A stretch of DNA of 64,000 nt from an uncultured Methylobacillus sp. (GTDB taxonomy: Bacteria > Pseudomonadota > Gammaproteobacteria > Burkholderiales > Methylophilaceae). Position 1 is the first letter of the stretch. Each line of letters begins with the position of its first letter. Below, piece by piece: positions 9,368 to 18,878 of the stretch. The stretch is taken from assembly GCA_903824575.1 (NCBI GenBank), contig CAIJXJ010000222.1:1-64000 (forward strand), in the 5' to 3' direction. The notes beneath the pieces were generated by a model. That model saw only the letters and a program-made list of their open reading frames with translations, had not been told where the DNA came from and ran no database searches. The translations under genes and the position numbers were made by a program.

Positions 9368-11455
9368 TCAGAACAAATCCTGTATGATTCTTGGCGTAAT
9401 GAAGATCAGCAATTCTTCCTTGCTGATATTTGTGATATTGCGCTTGAACAGATTGCCGAAGATCGGAATATCCCCGAAGAACGGAACTTTGTCCGCCGTT
9501 TTGCTGGAGTTTTCCTCATAGATCCCGCCCAGCACAGCAGTTTCGCCGTTGCCTACCATCACTTCAGTCGATACTTTGCGCGTGTTGATGGAAGGAACAC
9601 CATTATAAACGACGCCAACAGAATCCTTGTTCACCGCCAGCTCCATGCTGATCTTGTCATCCGGCGTAATGTGTGGCGTGACATCCAGGGTTAGATTGGC
9701 TGCCTTGAAAGCCACGTTAGTGGCCCCGCTGCTTGAATTCTGCTGATAGGGAATTTCCACGCCGGAATCGATGGTTGCCTTCTTCTGGTCGGCCGTAATC
9801 ACGCGTGGACTGGAGATCGTCTTGCTCTTATTCTCCGATTCAGAAGCTGAAATTTCCAGATTGATGAGTGCGCCCAGAGGAGCACTGAAAATACTGACCC
9901 CGATCTGGCCAAGCCCCGTTCCCGCTGCCGGCATGTTGGTCATCAGATCGCCGCTGGCATTACCCAATGCATTGGAGGGGCCCTGCGCACGGGTCAGTGC
10001 TTGTGACTGCGTTGCGGTTCCTGCAACGGAAACCGTACCGCCCTTCTTCTGAATGCCAAACTTTGCCCCCAAGCTCTTGGCCAGAGATTCGTCAGCGATC
10101 ACAATGCGGCTTTCAATCAGCACTTGACGCACCGGCACATCAACCACATTGAGCAAGCGCTGAACTTCTTCCAGATGCTTGGCGGTGTCTTGCACGAACA
10201 GGGTATTGGTACGCGCATCGGTGACCGCACTGCCACGCTTGGACAGAATCTTTTGCTTGGGATCCGAAATAATGGTCTTGAACGCATCGGCCTTCTGATA
10301 TTTGAGCTTGAATACCTCGGTATGGGTCGCCTCCAGATCATCAATCTGCTGCAACGCCTCCAGTTTCATTTTTTCCTTGGCCGCCAGTTCCTCAGACGGC
10401 GCGACCCAGATTACGTTGCCGGTCTTGCGCATGGCAAGTCCACGGCTTTCCATGATGATGTCCATGGCCTGATCCCAGGGCACATCCTTCAACCGCAACG
10501 TCAGATTGCCGTTCACGGTGTCGCTGGTAAGAATGTTGAAGCCGGTAAAGTCGGCGATGACCTGTAACACCGAACGCACTTCGATGTTCTGAAAATTCAG
10601 TGACAGCTTGTCGCCGCTATAGCCTTGGCGCGAGCCCTGCACCAGCTTGCTGGGATCCTCGATGATGGGTTTGACATCGACAATGAATTTCTTGTCGGCC
10701 TGGTAGGAGGAATGCTCCCAATTGCCCTTGGGCTCGATGATCAGGCGCACATTCTTGCCTTGCTTCATGGCATCGACATTGAGTACAGGCGTATTGAAAT
10801 TCACGACATTCAGACGACGCTCAAGGTTGGCAGGAATGCTGGTATTTATAAAATCGATGACGATATTCTTGCCCTGCCGGCGCATGTCGATGCCGGTACC
10901 GACATCGGACAGATCGACCACCACGCGTCCTTCACCGTTCTTGCCACGCAGAAAATCGATGCTGTTGAGGGCGTGCGGCTGGTCGGCGACAACCGGTTCA
11001 GCAAACTTGGTCACCTGCGTCAGCGCCACCTCCTCCTGCGGTTGTAGCAGAATGGATACTTCACGACCACCAAGGCTGGTGGAATAGCCTGACACCTTGT
11101 TCAGATTCAGCACCACACGTGTTCGCCCCTTGGCCTGCGCCAGGCTGAGGCTGTGCAACATGCCCTGGTCAACCGCGTAAGAATTCTTCTGCGTGCCGTT
11201 AGCCACATTGGGGAAATCAAGCGCTATGCGCGGCGGGTTATTCAAGGCAAATCCGGCCGGAGCGTTTTCCATGGGCTGGGCCAGCGTCAGCTTGATGCTG
11301 ACTTTGCCGCCGGCCAATGTCGAAAACTCGATCTTTTCTATTCTGTTGGATGCCAACTCTTCCTCTGCCGCGACGGCCATTTGCGCCGCCAGGCTTGCCA
11401 TCACCATCAGGCAGCCTGCCGTCAACATCCCTATTTGCTTGAATAATTGGCTCAT
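9368..11455 (-). CDS. pilQ: Type IV pilus secretin PilQ
   Basis: 695-aa outer-membrane secretin through which the pilus fibre passes. A signal peptide (about 1-29) precedes two N-terminal AMIN domains that bind peptidoglycan. Secretin/TonB short N-terminal and N0/N1 domains follow ([21 protein letters not shown]), then the C-terminal secretin domain with [16 protein letters not shown] and the end [10 protein letters not shown]. Length is normal for PilQ. It is the fifth gene of pilMNOPQ and is followed by aroK. Confidence 0.97.
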   Translation of the reverse strand: MSQLFKQIGMLTAGCLMVMASLAAQMAVAAEEELASNRIEKIEFSTLAGGKVSIKLTLAQPMENAPAGFALNNPPRIALDFPNVANGTQKNSYAVDQGMLHSLSLAQAKGRTRVVLNLNKVSGYSTSLGGREVSILLQPQEEVALTQVTKFAEPVVADQPHALNSIDFLRGKNGEGRVVVDLSDVGTGIDMRRQGKNIVIDFINTSIPANLERRLNVVNFNTPVLNVDAMKQGKNVRLIIEPKGNWEHSSYQADKKFIVDVKPIIEDPSKLVQGSRQGYSGDKLSLNFQNIEVRSVLQVIADFTGFNILTSDTVNGNLTLRLKDVPWDQAMDIIMESRGLAMRKTGNVIWVAPSEELAAKEKMKLEALQQIDDLEATHTEVFKLKYQKADAFKTIISDPKQKILSKRGSAVTDARTNTLFVQDTAKHLEEVQRLLNVVDVPVRQVLIESRIVIADESLAKSLGAKFGIQKKGGTVSVAGTATQSQALTRAQGPSNALGNASGDLMTNMPAAGTGLGQIGVSIFSAPLGALINLEISASESENKSKTISSPRVITADQKKATIDSGVEIPYQQNSSSGATNVAFKAANLTLDVTPHITPDDKISMELAVNKDSVGVVYNGVPSINTRKVSTEVMVGNGETAVLGGIYEENSSKTADKVPFFGDIPIFGNLFKRNITNISKEELLIFITPRIIQDLF

Positions 11456-11470
11456 TTGTTACTCCAGTTC

Positions 11471-12025
11471 CTATTCCTGCAAATTAATGCTTGCCGCTCG
11501 CTCGACCCAATCGCCGGAGAGTTCGTCTTGCACAATTTCTTTGATCTTGATTTCATTGTCGGAAATATCCACCACCATGCCCAGATTCTGCCCCAAATAA
11601 TTGCCGATGGTAAGTTGGCTGATTGCGTTGTCAGGGGCCTTCAGAAGGGCAAACTTCAATTTGCCTTTCTGCAGGTTGCCTACATACTTGAGACTCTCTA
11701 GCGGGAACGCCTCCAGCGCCTCACGCGGACGGTTCAGGTCCGGGCGCAATCCGCCGGTTTTCACTGTTTGCGCCCGGCGTGGCTTGAACGGATCGTTAAG
11801 GGTGCCATCCTTGTTGAAATCGAGCGGTACAAACGAAGTCACTTCCGGTAAAGGATCTACCTTGCCCCGCATGTCGCGACCTGACTCTTTGATGAACTTG
11901 TCCAGATCATCCCCTTCCTTAGGGCCGCATGCGACCAGCAGGGCACCGACGAGAATGACACAAAGCCGCGTGATCACCCGGCGCATCTCCAGATGGCTGC
12001 TGCAATAGCGAACTAATCCCCTCAT
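11471..12025 (-). CDS. pilP: Type IV pilus lipoprotein PilP
   Basis: 184-aa inner-membrane lipoprotein that links the PilMNO platform to the PilQ secretin. The signal ends in a lipobox LVAC with the lipidated Cys at residue 33. The C-terminal half holds the PilP beta-sandwich (LESLKYVGNLQKG to VQDELSGDWVERAASINLQE). The start at 12025 overlaps the pilO stop (ATGA) and follows AGAGG. An internal ATG 13 codons on would give a more usual signal length but has no properly spaced ribosome site. Confidence 0.93.
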   Translation of the reverse strand: MRGLVRYCSSHLEMRRVITRLCVILVGALLVACGPKEGDDLDKFIKESGRDMRGKVDPLPEVTSFVPLDFNKDGTLNDPFKPRRAQTVKTGGLRPDLNRPREALEAFPLESLKYVGNLQKGKLKFALLKAPDNAISQLTIGNYLGQNLGMVVDISDNEIKIKEIVQDELSGDWVERAASINLQE

Positions 12026-12669
12026 GGCGACCTCTTGGCTTTCTTGTCCTGCTTCGGCGCAAGTTCGCTGGCATCCAGGTATCGATAAGTTTTCGCCACA
12101 GCCTCGACCGTCAACTGGCCTTCCTTGCCCCCCTTGCCTTCTTTATTACCTGCAATCGGCGTAATTTTCAAGTCATTCAGGGTGACGATGCGCGACAGTT
12201 TCGAGATGCCTACGGCAAATGCCCCCAAATCAAAATAGCCGCCGGTCACGCGAATCGAAATCGGCATTTCCGCGTAGAACTCAGCTGCTTTCTCTTGGCC
12301 CGGCTTGAACAGTTCAAACTCGAGACCGCGCTCGAGGCCGACCTGATTGATGTCGGTCAGCAGGCCATCCATTTGTGATTTGTTAGGCAATTGCCGCAAC
12401 AGGGCGCCAAAGGTGCGCTCGATATCGACCATCTGCTGCCGATAGGCCGGCAGGTTGACCGCCTCTTTTTTCTTGGTCAGGAATACTTCACGCAACTGGG
12501 TCTCCTTGACCTTGGCCTGGTCGAGCTCATCCAGCGCCGGCTGCCACAGGAACCAGTAGCCACCGCCCACCATTATCAGCAATACGACACCCAGCAACAC
12601 TGCCTTGACTGCGGGCGGCAGGCTACCCAGGTTCTTAGGGTCTATGCGGTTGAAATCGTCGAGATTCAT
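12022..12669 (-). CDS. pilO: Type IV pilus inner-membrane protein PilO
   Basis: 215 aa: one N-terminal membrane helix (AVLLGVVLLIMVGGGYWFL), a periplasmic coiled coil (about 45-95) and a ferredoxin-like C-terminal domain, the family layout. With PilN it forms the heterodimer that couples the cytoplasmic motor to PilP/PilQ. It overlaps both neighbours by four bases (ATGA junctions), so translation is coupled. The C-terminus is Lys-rich. Confidence 0.93.
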   Translation of the reverse strand: MNLDDFNRIDPKNLGSLPPAVKAVLLGVVLLIMVGGGYWFLWQPALDELDQAKVKETQLREVFLTKKKEAVNLPAYRQQMVDIERTFGALLRQLPNKSQMDGLLTDINQVGLERGLEFELFKPGQEKAAEFYAEMPISIRVTGGYFDLGAFAVGISKLSRIVTLNDLKITPIAGNKEGKGGKEGQLTVEAVAKTYRYLDASELAPKQDKKAKRSP

Positions 12670-13253
12670 CGCGCTTTCCCCCGGCCCTTCAGGACATCAG
12701 TTGCGGCTGGCTTCTTCACCTTCTGGTTGACCTTTAGGGTAAAGGCGCTCTGCTTCAAGTTGCCGGACGTGACCGACTTGATTTCAATCAGAATCGGAGA
12801 CTCCAACCATTCTGAATTGCCAAGATTGCGAACCAGGGTGGCAACACGTGCATTGGTATCGGCAACGCCGTCCAGCATAATTTCGGTGCCCTGTTGCTTG
12901 ATTGACTTCAGAAACACGCCCTCGGGCAACTGCCGTGCCAGTTCGTCCAGCAGCGCCACCGCCTGACTGCGATCACTCTGCAGATTCTCCACCACCTTTT
13001 TTCGATCGAGCACGCTGCGAATTTGCTCTTTCAACTGCTTGATGTCGGCAATTTCATGATCCAGCTGGACCGTCGCCAGATCGAGCCGGCTATTGCGGCC
13101 TTTCTGAGTATCGATTTCCGCACTGATGAAAGTTTGCCCCATGAACACGATGCCAGCGCCGGCAACCACAGTTGCCACCAGCATCAGATTGAACTGCCGC
13201 TGGCGTTCGGCGCGCTTGATCTGGCGGTGCGGCAGCAGGTTGATGCGTATCAT
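12666..13253 (-). CDS. pilN: Type IV pilus assembly protein PilN
   Basis: 195-aa bitopic inner-membrane protein. The cytoplasmic N-terminus MIRINLLPHR is the conserved PilM-binding INLLP motif, followed by a membrane helix (LMLVATVVAGAGIVFMG), a coiled coil and a periplasmic ferredoxin-like domain. It partners PilO. The start overlaps the pilM stop by one base and the end overlaps pilO. Confidence 0.95.
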   Translation of the reverse strand: MIRINLLPHRQIKRAERQRQFNLMLVATVVAGAGIVFMGQTFISAEIDTQKGRNSRLDLATVQLDHEIADIKQLKEQIRSVLDRKKVVENLQSDRSQAVALLDELARQLPEGVFLKSIKQQGTEIMLDGVADTNARVATLVRNLGNSEWLESPILIEIKSVTSGNLKQSAFTLKVNQKVKKPAATDVLKGRGKAR

Positions 13254-14323
13254 TACTCAAACCTCCGCAGCGCCAGACCACAGGCGATCATCAAGGATGG
13301 AGCATCCTGCGCCAGATACTGCTGCTTGATCTTCGCCGACAATGACATGCTAACGAAGGGATTAGCCACAATGGTATTGACACTGGTTCGTTCTGATACC
13401 GCCAGATCCACGCCCGGAATGGACGCGCAACCACCGGCGAGCATGATGTGATCAACCCGATTGAACTGGGTCGAACTGGTAAAAAACTGCAAGGCACGCG
13501 CGACTTCTATCGCCATCGATTGCACAAAGGGCCGCAACACCTCAGATTCATAACTGTCAGGCAGGCCCCCCTTACGCTTGGCAACTTCCGCCTCCTCGCT
13601 GGACAAGCCAAAGCGACGCTGGATTTCCGTCGTCAACTGCGCACCACCGAAATTCTGTTCCCGGATATAGACCGACTGATTGTTGTGCAGCACATTGATG
13701 TGCATCATGACGGCACCCACATCGACGATCATGACCGTCTGGTCCCGCCCGGCGTTAGGCAACTGGTTGGCGGCGAGCCGGTAAGCGGCTTCGGTGGCGT
13801 AAGTCTCCACATCCATGATGACGACTTTCAGCCCTGCGGCCTCCGCTGCCGCTTCGCGGTCCTGAATCTTTTCCTTGCGCGAAGCTGCGATGATGACCTC
13901 AACCTCGTCCGGGCTGGCAGGCGAATCTCCCAATACCTGAAAATCAATATTGACCTCATCGAGCGAGAAGGGAATATATTGATTGGCTTCGGCCTCGACC
14001 TGCAACTCCATGTCTTCCTCGCGCAAGCCCTTCTGCATCAGGACCTTCTTGCTGATCACGGCAGCAACGGGAAGCGCAACCGCCACCCGCTTCTCGCGCG
14101 TCCCCATCAACTTCCAAGCACGCTTTACAGCCTCACCAACCTGCTCAAGGCTCGCAATATTGCCATCCACCACGGCATCCTTGACCAAGGGGGCAATTGC
14201 ATAGCTCTCGATGCGGTATGCACCCTTGATCCCCTCGGACAATTCCACCATTTTAACTGAGGAGGAACTGATATCGACACCGATCAAGGGCGGCGTATGC
14301 TCATTGAAGAAGTCGAATTTCAA
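13253..14323 (-). CDS. pilM: Type IV pilus actin-like ATPase PilM
   Basis: 356-aa cytoplasmic actin-fold protein that forms a ring bound to PilN. It has the phosphate-1 motif GVDISSSSVKMVEL, phosphate-2 VDVGAVMMHINVL and the adenosine motif LAGGCASIPGV. The start codon is TTG: AAAGGGAATTTCGGT precedes it, the frame is closed by a TAG just upstream, and the next ATG would delete the nucleotide-binding strand. It heads the pilMNOPQ-aroKB-dgt operon and is divergent from mrcA. Confidence 0.95.
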   Translation of the reverse strand: MKFDFFNEHTPPLIGVDISSSSVKMVELSEGIKGAYRIESYAIAPLVKDAVVDGNIASLEQVGEAVKRAWKLMGTREKRVAVALPVAAVISKKVLMQKGLREEDMELQVEAEANQYIPFSLDEVNIDFQVLGDSPASPDEVEVIIAASRKEKIQDREAAAEAAGLKVVIMDVETYATEAAYRLAANQLPNAGRDQTVMIVDVGAVMMHINVLHNNQSVYIREQNFGGAQLTTEIQRRFGLSSEEAEVAKRKGGLPDSYESEVLRPFVQSMAIEVARALQFFTSSTQFNRVDHIMLAGGCASIPGVDLAVSERTSVNTIVANPFVSMSLSAKIKQQYLAQDAPSLMIACGLALRRFE

Positions 14324-14380
14324 ACCGAAATTCCCTTTCTATACTCGTTAGTTACGCGCAATACGGATAATTTACCTTAG

Positions 14381-14409
14381 ATCCTAGCAACAACTATCGG
14401 TGGTGTAAA
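14381..14409 (-). promoter_or_regulatory. Sigma-70 promoter of pilM operon
   Basis: On the minus strand TTTACA (-35) is followed after exactly 17 bases by TAGGAT (-10). The start site would fall near 14374, leaving a leader of about 50 bases before the TTG of pilM. It lies in the 129-base pilM-mrcA divergent region. Confidence 0.65.
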
Positions 14410-14448
14410 GCAAAATTATTGTTTACAACATTTACCCTCGGCCAAGTT

Positions 14449-14454
14449 TATAAT
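14449..14454 (+). promoter_or_regulatory. -10 element of mrcA promoter
   Basis: A perfect TATAAT lies 35 bases before the chosen mrcA start. No good -35 is found at 16-18 bases; TTTACA at 14422 is 21 bases away. The first in-frame ATG of the open frame is inside this box, which argues that translation starts further down at 14489. Confidence 0.45.
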
Positions 14455-14488
14455 GCAGTTCTCTCCCGTTTCGACTGAAACATACTCT

Positions 14489-16825
14489 ATGTTCCCGAAA
14501 AAGTGGTGGCAGCTCCTGCTGCTCTCTGTTTTTATTGGCGGCCTGGCCGTATCAGCCCTGGTGGCACTGGCCGCCATCCTGATTTATCCCGATCTGCCAT
14601 CGCTGGATGCGCTAACCGATTACCGCCCCAAGGTTCCCATGCGCGTCTACACCGAGGATGGCTACCTGCTCGGAGAATTCGGGGAAGAACGCCGTGCCGT
14701 CGTCAAGATCAAGGAAGTGCCAAAAGACCTCAAGCATGCCATTCTGGCAGCCGAGGATGAACGCTTCTACCAGCATGGCGGGGTCGATACGCTGGGCGTA
14801 TTGCGGGCAGCAATTGCCAACCTCACTGCAGGTGGTGCCAAGGAGGGTGCCAGCACGATCACCATGCAGGTTGCACGCAACTTTTTCCTGTCCGGCGAGA
14901 AGACTCTCAAGCGCAAATTGAGTGAGGCACTGCTAGCCATCAAGATAGAGCACTTCCTGTCCAAGGATCAAATCCTAGAGCTCTATATCAACCAGATTTA
15001 TCTTGGTCAGCGTGCCTATGGCTTTGCCGCAGCCGCTCAAGTCTATTACGGCAAACCGCTGGAAAAATTGAGTGTTGCCGACATGGCCATGCTGGCCGGC
15101 CTGCCCAAAGCGCCATCACGCTACAACCCGCTAGTCAATGCCAAGCGTGCGGAAGCGCGCCAGCGCTACGTGTTGCACCGCATGAACGCGCTCAGGTTCA
15201 TCAGCGACACACAACTGCAGACAGCGCTGGAACAGCCGACTCGCGTGCGTCATTCAAGACAGGTACGTGAACTCGCCGCAGACTATGTGGCGGAAATTAT
15301 TCGCGCAGCCCTATTCGAACGCTATCAGGATGAAATTTACCGTAGCGGCCTCAAGGTCTACACCACCATCAGAAAACCAAATCAGGAAGCCGCCAATGCA
15401 GCGGTTCTGCAGGGCATATTCGACTACGACAAGCGCCATGGCTATCGCGGGCCGGAAGGCACGGTCAAGGTCGAATCCGGCAAGGGCTCGCTGGAGGAGG
15501 CCATGGATGACGCGATGGCAGACATTGATACCTCGAACGGCCTGGTTCCGGCAGTGATCCTGGAGGCTAATGCACTTCATATCAAGGCATACCGCAAGGA
15601 CGGTGGCATGACCGAGATCAGCGGCGACGGCTTAGGCGTAGCCAAAAAAATGCTGGCCGAAAAAGACCCGGACAAACTGAAATTACGTCGCGGCGCACTG
15701 ATTCGCGTGTCCGAGATTGACGGGCATTGGCAGTTATCCCAGTTGCCTCAGGTCGAGGCCGCGATGGTCGCCGTCGATCCTAAATCCGGCGCAGTGCGGG
15801 CATTAGTTGGCGGCTTCGATTTTAACCGCAACAAGTTCAACCATGTGACACAGGCCTGGCGTCAGCCAGGGTCAAGCTTCAAGCCATTCATCTATTCCGC
15901 TTCACTGGAAAAAGGCTACACCGCCGCCAGCGTGATCGAAGATGCGCCACTGACCCTGACAGCAGCAGAAACGGGCAGCGGGCAAGCCTGGGAGCCGCAT
16001 AATTTCGACGGCAAATTTGAAGGGCCAATACGCATGCGCACAGCCCTGACCAAATCCAAGAACATGGTTTCCATTCGCATCCTGCAGGGCATTGGTGTCG
16101 ATTATGCGCAAGATTACATCACCCGCTTCGGCTTCGCGGCCAAGGACCACCCAGCCTATCTGGCCATGGCGCTGGGCGCAGGCTCGGTCACGCCCTGGCA
16201 AATGGTTGGTGCCTACTCGGTGTTTGCCAATGGCGGCTACCGCGTCACGCCCTACCTGATCGACAAGATCATCGACAACAGCGGCAAAATCATCGAACAG
16301 GCCAAGCCTCTCATTGCCGGTAGCGGGGCGCCACAGGCGATCGATCCACGCAATGCATTCATCATGACCTCCATGATGCAGGACGTTGCCCGCATCGGCA
16401 CTGCGGCAAAGGCACGTGAACTGGGGCGCTACGATCTGGCCGGCAAGACTGGCACCACCAACAACCAGATGGATGCCTGGTTTGCCGGCTTCAACCCGAC
16501 GCAAGTCGCCGTGGTCTGGATGGGCTTCGACCGTCCACGCACATTGGGTGGACAGGAAACTGGCGGACATGCCGCGCTGCCGATGTGGATCAGCTATATG
16601 TCAAAGGCGCTGGCCGGAATGCCCGACCAGGTTTATGCCGTACCTGAAGGCATCAGCTCACTCAAGATTAACCAAGCCACCGGCCAGCACGTCAGGGATG
16701 TTGATAATGGTTTGTATGAATACTTCTATAATGAATTCCCGCCCCCCGAAGCCGACTCCGACAAGCAGCCGGAAACAGGAAGCGCCAAAGTTGGTGAAGA
16801 ACTGCAACCCGATCAACTCTACTGA
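14489..16825 (+). CDS. mrcA: Penicillin-binding protein 1A
   Basis: 778-aa bifunctional peptidoglycan synthase. It has an N-terminal membrane anchor, a glycosyltransferase GT51 domain with catalytic EDERFYQHGG and the STITMQVARN region, an OB-like insert, and a transpeptidase domain with SxxK in GSSFKPF, SKN in TKSKNM and KTGTTN. Length is typical of the betaproteobacterial PBP1A. I start it at MFPKKWWQ rather than at the ATG inside the -10 box. It stands beside the pil operon, as in many beta- and gammaproteobacteria. Confidence 0.95.
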   Translation: MFPKKWWQLLLLSVFIGGLAVSALVALAAILIYPDLPSLDALTDYRPKVPMRVYTEDGYLLGEFGEERRAVVKIKEVPKDLKHAILAAEDERFYQHGGVDTLGVLRAAIANLTAGGAKEGASTITMQVARNFFLSGEKTLKRKLSEALLAIKIEHFLSKDQILELYINQIYLGQRAYGFAAAAQVYYGKPLEKLSVADMAMLAGLPKAPSRYNPLVNAKRAEARQRYVLHRMNALRFISDTQLQTALEQPTRVRHSRQVRELAADYVAEIIRAALFERYQDEIYRSGLKVYTTIRKPNQEAANAAVLQGIFDYDKRHGYRGPEGTVKVESGKGSLEEAMDDAMADIDTSNGLVPAVILEANALHIKAYRKDGGMTEISGDGLGVAKKMLAEKDPDKLKLRRGALIRVSEIDGHWQLSQLPQVEAAMVAVDPKSGAVRALVGGFDFNRNKFNHVTQAWRQPGSSFKPFIYSASLEKGYTAASVIEDAPLTLTAAETGSGQAWEPHNFDGKFEGPIRMRTALTKSKNMVSIRILQGIGVDYAQDYITRFGFAAKDHPAYLAMALGAGSVTPWQMVGAYSVFANGGYRVTPYLIDKIIDNSGKIIEQAKPLIAGSGAPQAIDPRNAFIMTSMMQDVARIGTAAKARELGRYDLAGKTGTTNNQMDAWFAGFNPTQVAVVWMGFDRPRTLGGQETGGHAALPMWISYMSKALAGMPDQVYAVPEGISSLKINQATGQHVRDVDNGLYEYFYNEFPPPEADSDKQPETGSAKVGEELQPDQLY

Positions 16826-16840
16826 AGTGTTCACAAAAAA

Positions 16841-17455
16841 ATGGCCGGCGCGCTTCGTTCACAACACCTGAGACAACTCGTAGCCCAACAGGCTGCCCGC
16901 ATGATGGCCGAAGATGGCGCCCAGAATTACGCCTATGCAAAACGCAAGGCAGCCCGTCAACTTGGCGCAACGGATGACAGTTGCCTGCCCAGCAACTCGG
17001 AAATCGAGCACGAACTCAAGCTCTACCTTGAAATTTTCCGCGCCGACCAACAGCCGGAATATCTGCTGCAACTACGCGGAGAGGCGCTTGCAATCATGCG
17101 CCGCCTGGAACACTTCAAACCGCATCTTGCGGGAGCCGTGCTCGATGGCACGGCAGGACGCTATGCCGAAACGGAAATACACCTGTTCGCAGACAGTCTC
17201 AAGGATGTCGAGCTATTTTTGTTAAACCACAACATACCCTACCAGATGCAAGAGAAGCCCTGGCGCTTTGGCCATGAGCGGCGACAATTACCGGTTTTTG
17301 CACTGGAGGGCACGCATGGCACAATACGTCTTTACATTTTTGCCACCGATGACGTGCGCCACGCTGCACGAAACACCTCCAGCGGCAGCATGCCGGCTCG
17401 CGCCGGCATTAATACCGTCATTACCTTGATAGAACCTAGCACGACACCAATATGA
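16841..17455 (+). CDS. Uncharacterised protein, nucleotidyltransferase-like middle
   Basis: 204 aa, product not recognised with certainty. It is soluble and mostly helical up to about residue 95. A stretch LDGTAGRYAETEIHLFADS then recalls the G-x-x-x-(D/E)-I-x-L pattern of minimal nucleotidyltransferases, but the acidic pair is not clearly present. It ends in a beta-rich part. It begins 15 bases after mrcA without a clear ribosome site. Its stop overlaps the YcgR-like gene (ATGA), so it is translationally coupled to a c-di-GMP effector. No signal peptide or membrane helix is seen. Confidence 0.7.
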   Translation: MAGALRSQHLRQLVAQQAARMMAEDGAQNYAYAKRKAARQLGATDDSCLPSNSEIEHELKLYLEIFRADQQPEYLLQLRGEALAIMRRLEHFKPHLAGAVLDGTAGRYAETEIHLFADSLKDVELFLLNHNIPYQMQEKPWRFGHERRQLPVFALEGTHGTIRLYIFATDDVRHAARNTSSGSMPARAGINTVITLIEPSTTPI

Positions 17456-18213
17456 CCGACCAAAACGAAACCAGTACTGCCCAAGGAGTTAGCCCGAGCA
17501 GCGATGATTCCCGTTTTCTGCTGCACAACCACATGGAGATTCTGCGCATCCTGCGCGGGTTAAGCAAACGCCACGAAATGGTGAGTGCCTTCTTCAATAA
17601 CGGTCGAGATTTGCTGCTAACTTCCATCATTGAAGTTGATGCCAATAACAATAACGTGATTCTGGATTACGGCTCCAATGAAGCCCTCAACAATCGCATC
17701 CTCGCCAGCGACCGCATCATTTTTGTAAGCTTCCTGGACAGCGTCAAAATTCAGTTCGTGGCTACGCAGATTAAATTGACCGGCTACGAAGGCGCGAGCG
17801 CCTTCCAAATCGTGTTGCCGAACGAGGTACTGCAGCTGCAACGGCGCGAGTATTACCGGCTGCCAACGCCCATCATCAATCCACTGACGTGCCGGGTGCC
17901 GCTGGCCAATGACCACTCGATTGAAGTGACTTTGACCGATATTGGTGCGGGCGGCGTTGGCATCATCATTGGCTCTGACGCAGAGGCCGCACTGAAGCCC
18001 GGTGAAATCTTCCCTGGCAGCCGTATTGAGCTACCGGGAATAGGGACATTGGAAGTCACTTTGCGCGTTCAGAGCACGTTTACCGTGACCCTGAAGAATG
18101 GCTCCACCGCTCTGCGTGGTGGCTGCCAGTTCGACAATTTGCGCCCCGCCATGCAGGGACTGATGCAACGCTACATCATCAAACTGGAACGCGATCGGAT
18201 CGCCAGTGCTTAA
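17452..18213 (+). CDS. YcgR-like PilZ-domain c-di-GMP effector
   Basis: 253-aa cytoplasmic protein with the two-domain YcgR layout: an N-terminal YcgR/PilZN beta domain (about 20-115) and a C-terminal PilZ domain. The c-di-GMP motifs are present: RREYYRLP (RxxxR-like) near residue 127 and DIGAGGVG (D/NxSxxG-like, with Ala where Ser is usual). In flagellated bacteria such proteins brake the motor when c-di-GMP is high. No flagellar genes are seen here, so the target may be the motor or another surface system. Confidence 0.85.
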   Translation: MTDQNETSTAQGVSPSSDDSRFLLHNHMEILRILRGLSKRHEMVSAFFNNGRDLLLTSIIEVDANNNNVILDYGSNEALNNRILASDRIIFVSFLDSVKIQFVATQIKLTGYEGASAFQIVLPNEVLQLQRREYYRLPTPIINPLTCRVPLANDHSIEVTLTDIGAGGVGIIIGSDAEAALKPGEIFPGSRIELPGIGTLEVTLRVQSTFTVTLKNGSTALRGGCQFDNLRPAMQGLMQRYIIKLERDRIASA

Positions 18214-18228
18214 AGGCGAGGACTGAGA

Positions 18229-18254
18229 TAAAACAAGGACTGAAAGGACTGAGG
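18229..18254 (+). repeat. Left inverted repeat of decayed island
   Basis: TAAAACAAGGACTGAAAGGACTGAGG, mixed in with further AGGACTGAG copies (from 18219). Its inverted partner lies at 19082-19106. It begins 16 bases after the stop of the YcgR-like gene. Confidence 0.6.
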
Positions 18255-18269
18255 TCTCAGGACGTTAAG

Positions 18270-18572
18270 TTATTGGTGGCTTGGAAGGCGATCTACCCAA
18301 TAATCAGGGTGACGGTGTTGGTGCGCAACAGCAATCACGACAATTCTCTCAGCTCTGATGATATAGAGCATTTTGTAAGGAAAACGATCCAGGAAAAAGG
18401 CCGTACTGGCTCGATCTCAACTTGCCATGCCAGCGGGCGCCCTTGAATAAGCTTGGCTGCGACTTCCACCTCACGTTTAAACGACTCACCTAGTCCTTGT
18501 TGCTGTCGGTTATAAAAACGCTTTGCCTCAGTCAGTTCGTCACGAGCCAGGGGTTAAAAAAATAAACTCCAC
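18270..18572 (-). pseudogene. Frameshifted RelE/ParE-type toxin
   Basis: Reading leftwards from a GTG at 18572, three pieces in different frames together resemble a RelE/ParE toxin: VEFIFLTP, then ARDELTEAKRFYNRQQQGLGE continuing to GRPLAWQVEIEP, then FFLDRFPYKMLYIIRAERIV ending HRHPDYWVDRLPSHQ. The breaks are after the first eight codons and near 18398, beside a run of five A (T on the gene strand). Each piece is a recognisable part of the family (helices, then the RFPY-hhY and HxxRxPxYW core). No single frame is intact, so no toxin should be made unless these are sequencing errors. Confidence 0.75.
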
Positions 18573-18780
18573 TATAAAATCCCTGAACACCTCTTCCATT
18601 GAAACTGTTGCCAAGCGTCCTTCATCGTAGGCCTTTACCCTACGCAAAGCCTCATCTTGCCAAACACGATCAATTTCTGCATCAGGCTTATCCAAAACTG
18701 GTATGTAACAATTCCAGCAGTAAATAACGATCTGAAGCCTTCAGGTTCAATGCTTGCTCTGTCACTTCGGCGGTGGACAT
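18573..18780 (-). pseudogene. Frameshifted antitoxin, TIGR02574-like
   Basis: The ATG at 18780 follows AAGGAGA. The first frame reads MSTAEVTEQALNLKASDR and then LLLELLHTSFG before a stop. The frame +1 continues with LDKPDAEIDRVWQDEALRR and VKAYDEGRLATVSMEEVFRD. This is the pattern of short addiction-module antitoxins that have a (D/E)xEIxxxWxxEAxxR core and end in EEVF. The frameshift lies near 18700. It directly precedes the broken toxin, as expected for a toxin-antitoxin pair. Confidence 0.72.
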
Positions 18781-18878
18781 CACATTCTCCTTATCTAGCC
18801 CATATCTACATACAATTCTGCGTTGTTAGTTTATACCGCAGGTGCATAGTTGCCCACCGTTTTGCTGTGGACGATGAT

